From assembly GCA_018466975.1 (NCBI GenBank), contig CM031554.1, positions 1,178,001 through 1,242,000 on the forward strand: 64,000 bases of DNA, given 5' to 3'. A program made the position numbers and the translations under genes. The notes under the pieces are model-generated. The model did not search any database. It saw only the letters and a program-made list of their open reading frames with translations, and was not told where the DNA came from. This document shows positions 47,292 to 58,239 of this stretch, piece by piece (positions within the stretch are counted from its first letter, which is position 1; each line of letters starts with the position of its first letter). The DNA comes from Sparassis latifolia (Eukaryota > Basidiomycota > Agaricomycetes > Polyporales > Sparassidaceae).

Positions 47292-47640
47292 GACACTCCA
47301 GAGCAATATGCCACCGTAGTACGAACCGAGCGTGCTAAGTCCACTAACTCAATTCCATGTGTCGACACCACTATGGGGCACCACAACGTTCGGGTCCAAT
47401 ATATTGTAATATTACTATATGCTGGGCCTCCCAGCTGCTATGTACACTTGGGTTTCCCCACGTATTCAAGGCTCCGACGATATATATGTTTTGGAGCACC
47501 TCGCTCAGCAGGATACTTATCTGCATGGTGATTGGCTGCGGACTCAAGGACTGGTCATTGGGTTGTCTCGGGCGCCTTCTTCCGACGGCGGAGTTTCAAT
47601 TGTCTCAGCTGTGTATATAAGACCAGCCAACAGCCCGGTT

Positions 47641-48020
47641 GTACTCCCATCTTCTCTACCCATTTCCATCTGATCATTCTGCTCCCTTCGTCTGGTCATC
47701 CTTACACTTACGCTCTTTCCTCTTCACTCTCCTTACATCACTACTCTCGTCCTTGTCCATCTTGTCCATGTACTCCTCTTGTCCTTCTCCTTCGTGCACT
47801 CCTCTTGCTCCTTCTCCATGCACTCCTCCTCTTGCTCCCCTTTTCCCTGCTCTACTCCTCATCCCCGTGCACTACTCCTCTTCCCCGTGCGCTCCTCTTC
47901 TCCATCCTCTTCTCCATCGACACCTCTCATCAGTCCTCTTCTCCGTACACACCTCTCATCCTCGTTTTGGTGCACCTCTTATTCTTTCATACTCTCTTCT
48001 CATTCGTACTTTCGTACACT
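47641..48020. repeat. polypyrimidine low-complexity stretch
   Basis: The plus strand is mostly C and T in CTCCTCTTGCTCC- and GCACTCCTC-like words. Overlapping frames in several phases are by-products. Confidence 0.8.
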
Positions 48021-48737
48021 TCTGTCATCCTCGGTACAGTCACATTGTCATCCGTCGTACACTCCTCTAGTCGTTTTCATGGGGCGAGTCCTTTCAACTG
48101 TGTGCTGGCTTCTCTCTCATCGCGCATTGCTGTGGTGAGTTGGTTGCATACAGGGATATGTGCTCCTTGCTCATAGGCCGTTCATTTTAAGTTACCATGT
48201 GCTTGTGCAGCAGATGTTGATGCAGTGGGATCTCATTGGTGTCAGTGTAGTTTAGACATTCACGTGCGTTTCTCTGCGTCATAGTGTATTTGTATATATC
48301 ATCTGTGATTGGATATATTTTCCATTGCCTTCAATAACTGTGCATCGCCCTGCAGTTGTTACTCGCACTACGTTGTGCTTGTATTTCGGTGGCTTTTCAT
48401 ATTTATCAAGAGGCTGTGTAGGGCATTGTTTGTTGACTGACATTGATAGGAAAGAAACCATTAGTGTTCAATCCCATTGCATCGGTGAGTGGTGATGATT
48501 TGCATTCGTGCGCGAATATGATTGGCTGAACCCATAATCGCAGCTCGATGCATCGTATACTGCTTGCAGAAGGCCTTTGAACATGGCAGGGCAATTTCCA
48601 TATGGTTTTGAGATTGTGGGTGTCCGAGCAGCAGTGGCATGTATCATGTGTAGTGACATGATGCGACAGTCCATCCATCTCGATGGTGCACATGCTTCAT
48701 GTCAGTGATGTGCCCCAATTTATGCATACACTCTGCA

Positions 48738-49232
48738 GGAAGACCTGGTAGTGCCATCGGTGGACACATCAAGTTCATCTGCGCAGATGCGCCACACCGA
48801 AAAAATTCCTTTTTTCTCTGTGCATTTCCTGTTCCTGCGTGAGAGATTGACACACCTGCTTCAGTTCCGCAATTACAAAGTAGGAGCGGAGACCTGTTAT
48901 TCCGCGGTCACATCAAAGTCATCCACATGGATGAATTGCATTCAGTGGATATCAACCACGCGGATGAATGTTAACAGCACTGGAGACATTTGCTTGTTCT
49001 AGGTACGTTTCCTGATCCAGCAAGAGTGATTGACATAACTGTCATGGTTTCGCAACGCCAACGCCAGTGTAATTTGGGAAGGTCCACGATTGCCGCATGA
49101 AAACCTGGCAGTGTCATCGAGTAACAGTTGGACTTCCTCTGTGCAGAATGGAGAAATTCGTTTATTCTAAATGCGTTTCCTGATCCAGAGTGCAAAATTG
49201 ACGTACCTGCTGCAGTTCTGCCACTATTGTGA
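48738..49232. repeat. imperfect direct repeats upstream of the KDZ transposase
   Basis: Two long copies (about 48745-48880 and 49103-49235) share ACCTGG(T/C)AGTG(C/T)CATCG, TCTG(C/T)GCAGA, GAGA(T/A)TTG... and GTACCTGCTGCAGTT-like parts. A partial copy (49004-49070) repeats GTACGTTTCCTGATCCAG. It may be leader duplication of the transposase gene. Confidence 0.5.
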
Positions 49233-49260
49233 TGGATTGAGAGCACCCACCTCTCCCGTG

Positions 49261-52200
49261 ATGTTTCGCTCATTGAAGTGTGCAAGGCACGGTGGTGCCC
49301 GCATCGAGGTCTACAGGTCGTCGCGCCCGAGCCAGGACGAAGATTTGCCTCATTGTGTCGTGCAGCCATCCGTTCTCCAGCGCCATATCACATACTCGTT
49401 CTTGCGGAATGGGAAGGTCACTACTCACACCTCATTCCTAGACACTGTTGATGATCGCAGTCACAACTCTGCTGCCTCTGGTTTGGTTGAACAAGGAGAT
49501 GCGTCAAGCATGCAGGACTCCTTCGCGGACAGTAGTACGTGGCAGGATCGATATTCTGATCTTGACATTGAGTATATCCACCACATTGAGCTTGATGATG
49601 TCGATGGCTGGGCTCGGAAGCGCACTGCTGCTGTGCGTATTTCTCTCTGCACGTCTAGCATTATGTCATTGCACTAAATGGCCATGTAGGATAATCCCCT
49701 CCTGCAGTGGGTACCTGAGATCGACAATTGGCTGGGAGAGCTCATTCATCTTGAGGGAAGATGCGGGTACACAGACGAGCTTTGCCCGGGTTGCGAAACT
49801 GATCAAGCCACTATACGTTGTGAAGACTGTCAGGATTTGCGGGTCTACTGCATGGCGTGTACCGTGAATAGGCACGCTGGAAGCCCCTTTCACTGGCTGA
49901 AAGTACGCAGTTGCTCGTTCGATTCATGCTAACACTCATGTGGATATTTTGATAGGCTTTGACCGACACTCATTTTCACGCGAGACACTCAAGAATTTGG
50001 GCTTGCATCTGCAGCTTGGACATGCACCCGGGGATCAATGCCCAAATCCCATTCGAGCGTTCGGTGATGGCTTCATCGTCATGGACATTTCGGGAATTCA
50101 CAAAGTTGGGCTGGACTTTTGTGGATGCGAGATTGCGCAATCCCACCCCACTCAATTGCTTCGCAATCGCATGCTCCCTGCCACTTCAGTGGATCCGAAG
50201 ACAGCAGCCACCTTTCGCCTTCTTGAAACATTCCATCTCATCTCTGCACAGTCCAAGATCTCCGGCTATGAATTCTATACAGCTCTAGCACGTCGCACGG
50301 ACAACACGGTGTAAATCCACCAAAGGTATGGCTTGGTCCTGGATTTATGCATTTTGAATTGATATACTACCTGCATAGGATCGTTATCCTGCTTTCATGA
50401 GGATGATGCGTGAATGGCAACATCTGAAGATGCTCAAGTGTTCAGGGCGCGGGCATGACCCTGGCAGAGTTGCAGCCACACTTCCTGGTGGTTGTGCAGT
50501 GCTGTGCCCTGCATGTCTGCACCCCAAGAAGAATTTACCTGCAGATTGGGCTGACGTGCTGAAGGATAAGAGGTAAGCATCATTCGTAGAGCAGCACACC
50601 GGAAATTGATGATGATGCAGCTGGCTCTACAGATTATTCTTATCTATTGATGCCAACTTCAGGCTTAAGCGCAAGAAAGTATCCTCTGATCGTGTCGACC
50701 CAGGCCTCAACCACGGATATGCATATTTCGTGGAGGAGAAGGCATACAAGGAGCACCTTCATACATACGACAAGGCGTTCCCAGATGAAATCAGCACATG
50801 CAATAACCACGACGCCCTGAAGCTTGCCAGCATGAAAGGTGCACATCAAAGTACTGCTGCGAGTGGCATTGGGACTGTTGATTGCGTGTGACACGATATG
50901 AAGAGACCATGTTCAGTTGGCGATCTGCAGAAGGGGGAACGGTGCATCTTAGCAGGCCCAAGTTAACACCAAACTGACCGAAATCTCATAGATACGTCAA
51001 TATGGATTATCTATTTTGGTCTACGGTTTGCCAGCACAGCCCATTCGAAAAGATCGACATTGTCGCATCGTACAACATTGCCTGTCAGTGGTCAAAGAAT
51101 ATCTGGACCCACTTCAAGCACTACAGCATGTCTTCCAATCTGCTTAATCGTGATTTTACATTCATCATTCCCAAGTTCCATCTTCCGGCGCATCAAGAAT
51201 CGTGCCACATCGCCTACTCTTTCAACCTTCTGCCGTGGGTCGCTCGGACAGATGGCGAAGGTGTTGAGTGGGAACATGCCACACACAACCCGTATGCTTC
51301 CAGCACGAAGGAGATGGGACCGGGTTCTCGCCATGACGTCTTGGATGATGCATTTGGAGACAGTAACTGGCGCAAAGTGAGCAACCTTGGTGAGTAATCA
51401 TGTCTTCTCTCGAGATACAATATGCTCATACTATACCATTAGCATCTACATTCTTAGCGAAGGTCAAGATCGCGGTTCAAGAGCGCTGTGAACACGTCTC
51501 CGCCTTTCAGGACTTCGATGCCGTTATGACTGCAGAATCCTCGGCAGAAGGATGGAAGGAGATGGTTGAAGCTTGGGAGAATGATTCAACCTCTCCAAAT
51601 CTGTTCGTCATCACTCGGCCTAGTCGGTATTATTTCTCTTCTTTGTACAGCTACTAATTGTCAGTGCTTCGTTTCATCCAGCTGTCACTCTGGCTGGTGT
51701 TCGCCTTCAGCTGGCTGAGGAAGAAGCTACAAATTTGAGCGAAGGACGACACATCGCCGTGCATGAACAGGTCTCGGCGAGCATGATGATCAACAACGGC
51801 CTTGATCTCGAAGAACAGCAGTAAGTTTTACCTTCCAATGTGATCTCGAAGAACAGCAGTAAGTTTTACCTTCCAATGTGATCAGTGGTACATTTCTGAT
51901 ACAAGGGGCTTCAGACGACGTCTTCAGGTCGATGCTGCGGCCCTAGGTCAACACGCAACTGAGCTCCAGTGAGCTAAGATCCAGGAGAGATGCAATGTGC
52001 TGCAGTGGAAGATTGAGGCTTGGTACGGCATTCAGCGGTTGTATATGCCAGGTGTCGATGTGCTGCGCGCGTGGGCAGCCGCTTCCCAAGAGACACCCTT
52101 TCCTGTGCAAGAGATGCAACTGCTTCTGCCAAGTGCTGTTCAAGGTATGATGGCTTGTAGTCCTGCTCTGATGGAAGTCGAATGGCGACTGCACTACGCA

Positions 52201-52904
52201 CTGGCAAATGACATCCTCAGCGACCTTTGCCAACATCTGCGGCTTCGCTCCCACATGTACATTTACAAGGACCGCTTTGTGCGTGGACAGTGACAGAACA
52301 CCCGTGCAAGGACTACCATCCAAACCATTGAGGACAAGGTGAACGCAGACGCCACGCGATACCAGACAACCTTCGCAGCCCTTGTCGCTCTCGCTCAGCC
52401 GCTCGCCAAGGTTGGCTGGCAATCCGAGCTGCGACCACTCAATACTACAGATGTACGAGGGATGACTGAACTGTTAGCTCAGGAAAGCGAAGGTAGAAGA
52501 ACACTGGCTTGGATTTGGATGGCCCCTGGAGCCGGTGAAGGCAGTGCCGGAGACACGCAAGACTGTAAGTGACGTGGATTGTCCAATAATGATATGTTCT
52601 AATGCCGCAATCCTCAGCTCTTCGAATAGAGTGGTGCAAGGCAAGAGCAAGAGCTCATAGGTGGACAGAAGAATGCCAGTTGCTGGAGGAGGAGATGCAC
52701 TGTGTCCTCGAGTTCCAAGAGTGGATCGCATCTTGGTGGCTTGACCAGGTGGAAGGGACTGTTGCGAGGTTGCCCGAACATGAAGAGGGCTGCATTGTGT
52801 ATGCATATCGCCAGGCTGAAATACGCCGAGCCATGAGCAGCATCTGTGAACGAGCATGGAAGGACGTGCCGGAATGGCTGAAGATAGAAGATGATGTGGA
52901 TTAG
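49261..52904 (+). pseudogene. CxC2-type KDZ transposase, decayed
   Basis: The exon order matches the family. It begins DDVDGWARKR, then the Cys cluster CPGCETDQATIRCEDC and CMACTVNRH (49790-49880), LGLHLQLGHAPGDQC and HKVGLDFCGC, ALARRTDNT, DRYPAFMRMMREW, and the RNase H-like core: LFLSIDANFRLKRKK (first Asp), YNIACQW, PKFHLPAH, ARTDGEGVEWE (Glu), and STKEMGPGSRHDVLDD, GDSNWRK. The C-terminal part has IEWCKARARA and a coiled coil. Lesions: a frame change near 49975, and TGA at 50889-50891 (in the CARH motif, now CV-stop-H), 51970-51972 and 52291-52293. Such enzymes cut and join the large KDZ transposons. Confidence 0.88.
51803..51878 (+). repeat. perfect 38-bp tandem duplication over a splice donor
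   Basis: The unit TGATCTCGAAGAACAGCAGT.. occurs at 51803-51840 and again at 51841-51878. It contains the exon end EEQQ and the GTAAGT donor, so the transposase pseudogene has two consecutive donors. Confidence 0.95.
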
Positions 52905-53061
52905 TAGTGTACGGTATGAAATACTAATGTTCTCGATACGATGTTTTGAATGTAGTAGAGCGTAGGGGACTATGATTTCGGCCTAATATGCACTTGTGTC
53001 TGACACTTTGCAATGCATAGGAGTAGATGACATATACAGTATACTATGTGTAGTGCATAAC
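52905..53061. other. 3' flank of the transposase
   Basis: No gene. The first TGCATA words of the right subterminal region appear here. Confidence 0.5.
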
Positions 53062-53246
53062 ACAATGCAGAATGCATTTAAAAAAAGATTGGCATGTAAT
53101 GCACTCTATGCATAGAGGTACTCCAGGATGCATACAGTATATTATGCATAGTGTACAATGCAGAATGCATCAAGATCATGGGAGCATCGTGCGCTCTATG
53201 CATAGAGGATGCACAATGGATGTTGTGATGCATACAACGATGGAGA
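53062..53246. repeat. two direct repeats of about 92 bp rich in TGCAT palindromes
   Basis: Copies start ACAATGCAGAATGCAT near 53063 and 53155. Each has CTCTATGCATAGAGG and a further GATGCATACA. They belong to the right-hand subterminal zone of the KDZ element. Confidence 0.7.
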
Positions 53247-53261
53247 TGACGTATATTGATT

Positions 53262-54128
53262 ACTAGATTAAATATGCATACAGGAGGGTAGCGGTGCAGG
53301 TGATACATAATGACAATGCATAACGAATCCCGCAGAGTAAAAGCGGGCCGGAAATGGTGCGGATGCACTACGGCTACAGTACACTGCGTCGAGAAAGAAT
53401 CCTGCAAGCCGACAGCCCATCAGTTTCAACAGTATACAATGTCCCTCGCTCACCTGCACATAAAGTCCGACTCTGGCACGATGGAGAATGTATCTGGAAT
53501 CGGGATGTGAGGCGAGAAACCGACAATAATCGTGATGACTGGCAGAGGCAATACACTAGTGCGATAGATAAGGAAGGTCAGAGCAAGGTCAGCGAGGGAG
53601 GAAGAGCTGAGACAGGGATTGTGCTGATGCAGAGGGGGAAGGAAGGGTAACGGGACCTATTCACGGGATTCACGCATGTTGCAATATTTTCTGCAGTGCG
53701 GCACTGCAAGGACGGAAGCTAGTGATGCCAACCATGGAAGAGACAAGGGAGGCGAGAAGACACCACTCACCTCGTTAATAGGCTACACTGTGGCCAAGCG
53801 AGAATGGTGGGAGTGGGATAAGGGCGGGAGCGGAGCTGTGTAGGCACAGAGGCAGTGATCTGGGAGCAATTTGAAATTTGAAGATTGACATGCCAGGGAT
53901 GATGAAAAGAAGTGTCGAAGAGATTCCTCAATGCTTCGATAGCAGGGCCATGAGATCTCCACGGGGGAGGGAGATCTACCCAAGCCTCGGAAAATCGGGA
54001 GAAAATCTGAAGGGCGCACAAGAGGCGCAGTTGTCCAAAGGCGGACTGTAAGGCGGGAAATAGAGGGATGCATAACTGTTCGTATCTATGCATAACGGGA
54101 TGCATAACCAAGGTATCCAAAATGGGAT
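53262..54128. other. right subterminal zone of the KDZ element, no gene
   Basis: Short frames only. More ATGCATAAC words occur at 54066-54140. Confidence 0.5.
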
Positions 54129-54228
54129 GGACCTATGCATAAACACCGGACTACAGTTACAGGGATGTATGCAACACGACTGGCCTACAGTTATAGGGGT
54201 TTATGCATCATTCTGCCAGCTACTGGTG
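54129..54228 (-). repeat. right terminal inverted repeat of the KDZ element
   Basis: On the plus strand it ends CAGCTACTGGTG. The reverse complement aligns with 36308-36407. Internal direct repeats CTACAGTTA(C/T)AGGG lie about 50 bp apart. Confidence 0.65.
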
Positions 54229-54236
54229 GCAGATGA
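54229..54236. repeat. right target-site duplication of the KDZ element
   Basis: GCAGATGA, against GCAGACG(C) at the left end and GCAGACGA in the undisturbed parent gene. Confidence 0.75.
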
Positions 54237-54772
54237 AGCACTGCAGTCATCACGTCGCCCAGAAGAGAATGCACGCACTAGTCAGCTCCCCCAGTCAGTG
54301 CTCGCACCACGAGCGAGCGGAGCCTGCTCTGAGACAGGCACCGCTGAGTACATGCTTGGCGTCTCCCTGCCCAGTGACTGCCTCACGGTGCCCATCTCGG
54401 GTGCGACGTACCATGGCCCAGGCTCGAGAGTCTCGTGCTCCTGTCGATGGTAGAGTCTACGGGACAAGAGCCACGCTACAAGTGCACCGAAGGCAGCGCC
54501 GAGCAGCGCAAAGACTGGCGCGAGGTACGCAATGTTGAACAGCTTGCGTGGTGTGAGCTTTGTGCATGCCGTGCGTGCGGGAAGTAGGGCGGTGATCTGG
54601 ATGAGCGAGGACATCGCAGAGGTGGCGGTGGAGGCTGATGTAGGCTGGACGGGTTCAGAAGGTGCCGGTAAGGCGAGTGTTCGTGATACATTGGATGTCA
54701 CGAAGCTTGGGTTGGTCCCAGCCATAGTCGCCGCACTGGTCGGGTTTGCGAGCACGTTCGCAGTCGAGAGCA
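54229..54772 (-). pseudogene. duplicate segment B of the membrane-protein gene (codons about 61-240)
   Basis: Matches 28265-28813: LSTANVLANPT, SNVSRTLALPAPSEPV, the membrane helix IAYLAPVFALLGAAFGALVA and EQAPLARGAS. Many differences from the parent are C/T or G/A. It stops at AGAGCA (54772), where the truncated Copia begins. Signal peptide and 5' end are missing. Confidence 0.88.
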
Positions 54773-56350
54773 ATGCTTTACATCAAAATGTTTTTATTTC
54801 GCGTGAAATTGAGGATCACGTGTGATTGAGGTCGCCGCCGTATTGTCCTCGAATAAAATCATAGGATCTTGTTGCTCAAAACCTATTTTTTTGAATAGTG
54901 TTCGGAGCCACATGGCTTCTTTTGCCGCTTCCGCGGATGCCATGATCATGGCTCGCTTCTTTGAGCTCTACGTGATCGTGCCATTTCCTAATTTGAATAA
55001 ATATCCCGAGATTGATTTGCGATCTCGGATATCATTCACATAGTCTGCATCTGAGTAGCCCACGAATTTGGCTTGATCTTCAGGCTTGACATCTGCAATT
55101 GGCCCATAGATTATTCCAAGTTCTTGCATTCCGGATAGATAGTGGAGGACGCATTTGGCAGCAGTCCAATGAGCCATTCCGGGATTGGCAGTAAATGAGC
55201 TAAGCCGTTGCACGGCGTGAGCAATGTCTGGCCTCGTGGCAATTGCCGCGTACATCAGTGATCCGACGAGCGATGCATATCCGTTGTCTCGGTTGCATTC
55301 GTCATCAGTTTCTGGTTCTTCTTTTTCGAGCACTGTGTTTGGATCAAGAGGCATTCCGACTGTGTTGGCATTTGTAAGTCCATTCTTGTGTAGGATAGAC
55401 TCAATATATTTTGTCTGAGAGATTTTGATTGTCCGCTTTGAACGGTCTCTCTTGATTTCTATCCCCACAATTTTCCAGAGTTCGCCAAGGTCAGTAACTT
55501 CAAACATATTTTGGAGCTCCCCTTTCAATTGGTCCATCAGTGCGTAATCATTGGTAAATATTAATAGGTCATCTACCCAAATGGTGACGATTTCTATCTT
55601 ATCATCTTTGATCCAAATGTACGCACATGGATCCGAGAATAGGCGCTTGAATCTCGTGTCTAGTAACTTGTGATTCAGCACGATATTCCATTCCTGGTCA
55701 GACTGCTTTAGCCCATAGAGGGTTTTCTTTAACTTACATATGCGATATGTTCCGTCGCTGTATCCTTTGGGTTGCCGCATGTACACTTCTTTTTTGAGAG
55801 TTCCGTTAAGATAGGCGCCTTTCACGTCCATCTGTCCGATCTCCCAATCTAAGATTGCGGCTAGCCCGAGGAAAGCTCGAATGGTTTCGAGGCGGACTAC
55901 GAGCGCGAACGTCTCGGTATAGTCCATGCCTAGGATTTGAGAATATCCCTTCGCAACCAGGCGGGCTTTGTATTTAATTATTTCACCCTCTTTGTTTGTT
56001 TTCTTGACTAGAACCCATTTATTTCCTACGGGTTTTCGATCTTCGGGAGGTTCTACTAACTTCCAAGTCTCCATACCCTGTAGTTGATTGAGTTTCGTCT
56101 GGACTGCCTGTTCCCATTTGGGCCACTTGAGTGATCTCTTGGCATCACTGAGCGTCTTTGGCTCGTCTGCATCCGCATTTCCGTGGGTGCTCATCGCAAT
56201 ATAGACTAATTCGGCATTTGATTTATCTGGATCATTATCCAGATCTTCATCTGCCTCTGGGTCGTGCATTAGACGGTAATCATGCCGAACTGTCTTTCTT
56301 CTGGTTCGTCTGGGCTGGCTTGGTGTGTCCGTCCCGCTTTTCTCGCGTTA
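54773..56350 (-). pseudogene. pol: Copia-2 reverse transcriptase/RNase H
   Basis: Same domains as the first copy: DVKGAYLNGTLKKEVYMRQP, VTIWVDDLLIF and GYSDADYVNDIRDRKS. The RNase H end (QFHAK-stop-KHFDV) keeps seven bases lost from copy 1 but has its own TAA. The TAA at 56348-56350 is at the same codon as in copy 1. Confidence 0.88.
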
Positions 56351-57790
56351 ATCAGGATCATCATCCTGTCTGCGCTTTCGTGGATTTTTGGCAGGTGACT
56401 GTGGTGCAGAAGTTCCTAACTCCTCCTCGCGCCGCACATCTGCAGTCGTTGTGAGGTATGGGACTTCAGGTCTCCTTTCCACACATCAGGAAAACCCAAC
56501 TTTTACTTAAAGGTGTCCTTATGTGACTTAAATGCACTTATGGGCCTTAAATAAGGTAAAAAAGGACAAAAAGTCTATAAGTCATATTTCCTTAGAGCCT
56601 TAAAAATCGACTTTTGGAAACTTATGGGCCTTAAATAAGGCAAAAAAGGACAAAAAGTCGGAATAAGTCCCATAAGTAAAAGTTGGGTTTTCCTGATACA
56701 TGCGGCATGTCTGACGCATTGCTAGGTAAAGTGCCCAGAAATATATTTTGCTCCCCCTCACGCTGTGCTGTGAGGATAGGTACATCAGATCCTATTTGCT
56801 CTTGTGGCACGTGAGGCACATTGCCGGGCAAATGGTCCGGGAAATTCGAAGAAAATTGGAAATTACGCGAGATTTTAATCTGGCACGTGTGCGCATCATA
56901 ATATTTGATGGCTTTGGGTTCGTCCATGTATCCAACAAAAATATACTTGTTGGCATGGGGCGCTAGCTTGGATAGTGTTGCGTCCTCCATGAGGACCCAA
57001 ATGGGGGAACCGAATTCTTGTAGGTACGAGATATTTGGTTTCATCCCATTCCATTTTTCTCTGGGAGTTGCCTCATTTAACGCCTGGGTAGGCGATCTAT
57101 TTTTAATATAGACTGCATGAGCAATCGCTTTAGCCCAAAGATAACGAGGTAGATCTCTCACATAGATCATCGCGCGTGCTAGTTCAAGCAGTGTGCGATT
57201 CAATCTCTCAGAGACTCCGTTCTGGGATGGTGAGTACGATGCAGTCGGACCCATCTCAATCCCTTTTATTTGACACCAATTAATTACTTCAGTGTTCATA
57301 TATTCTCGACCGTTGTCGAGCCTGATTCGCAAGGGTTTATTTCCGAACTTGTGCTCGATATAGGTAATGTAATTCTTTAACTTTTCAGTTACTTCATCTT
57401 TATGCCTCATAAATAGTACTGTACTTTGACGACTGTAATCGTCGGTAAACGTAATAAAATATTTTCACCCTTGTAGAGTGGCTGTCTGCGCAGGTCCCCA
57501 CACATCTGTGTGTGTTAATTCTCCGGGTACCTTGCTGCATTCATCCATTTCTTTGGGAAATGGCTTCCGCATCGCCTTTGCTTGGATGCACGCCTCACAA
57601 TTAATTTCATCTGGGCTCGGCGAGATCTCTAGGCCATCAACAAGCCCTTCACAATATAATCGCATAAGCGCCAGTTTCCCGATATGGCCGTAGATCTTGT
57701 GCCACTCTTTCCAGGTATGCGGGCCGTATTCCTTAGCAGTATAGGTTCACGTGGGTTGTGGAACAACTGGACACAATTTCAATGTATATA
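56351..57790 (-). pseudogene. pol: Copia-2 integrase, interrupted by a MITE
   Basis: Keeps RIRLDNGREYMN, NGVSERLNRTLLEL and KYIFVGYMDEP. The catalytic-core triad residues are present in the preserved part, but the frame is broken near 57465-57475 (upstream of the first Asp region), by the 213-bp insertion at 56485-56697 and by the pogo insertion at 57790. Confidence 0.88.
56485..56697. mobile_element. 213-bp MITE with 24-bp inverted ends
   Basis: Ends ATCAGGAAAACCCAACTTTT and its inverse. The interior holds two inverted TTAAATAAGG(T/C)AAAAAAGGAC words, so most of the element can fold into one hairpin. The empty site is seen in the first Copia copy (near 38911-38920); ACA borders both sides, a possible 3-bp duplication. 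Confidence 0.85.
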
Positions 57791-57817
57791 CAGTGTAACA
57801 GCACCACTTTGCACACC
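57791..57817 (+). repeat. left terminal inverted repeat of the pogo element
   Basis: CAGTGTAACAGCACCACTTT.., inverse of 60769-60795 with one mismatch. A second copy of ACTTTGCACACC starts near 57823. Confidence 0.93.
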
Positions 57818-58239
57818 CCCATCACTTTGCACACCAATAGGAAAACACCCTCAATTCTTGTCGAATCACCTCCGGTTTTTTTTCCCATATTCATTACATA
57901 TAGACCTTAGTTTGTACCAATTCTCATGAGAATCCAGCAAGATGCGGATGAGCAGTGATGGAAATACCCTCCGAGAACGTGATTTTGGCCCAATCACCAC
58001 TTTTTGTCCACACCATTACCAGACATAGCACAAAATTTTCAGCATAATTGAGACCTCACAAGCCTAGCTAGGATATTTTACAAGATCTTTGTCCCATACA
58101 TGGAAAGATAGGGAGGTGTAGAACGTGAGCTAGAGTAACATATATTGATACATGGCACGATGTGACACGACGCGACACAACGTGCTTCTCTCACCACTCC
58201 TCTGGATACATCCTGCCTCTCTGACACTCAGATTTTCTC

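Larger units (their letters stand above)
36308..54228 (+). mobile_element. large (17.9 kb) KDZ-type DNA transposon, decayed
   Basis: Three observations bound it. The duplicate membrane gene is continuous across it; it is flanked by a 7-8 bp duplication (GCAGACG / GCAGATGA); and its two ends are inverted copies of about 100 bp. It contains a CxC2-type KDZ transposase pseudogene (49261-52904), a broken mushroom-family gene (42402-44994), two possible genes, a complete Copia insertion (36798-41681) and a MITE (36584-36771). Without Copia and MITE it is about 12.8 kb. Both ends are crowded with ATGCAT/TGCATA words, possible transposase-binding sites. KDZ elements are known to be large and to carry extra genes. 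Confidence 0.75.
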
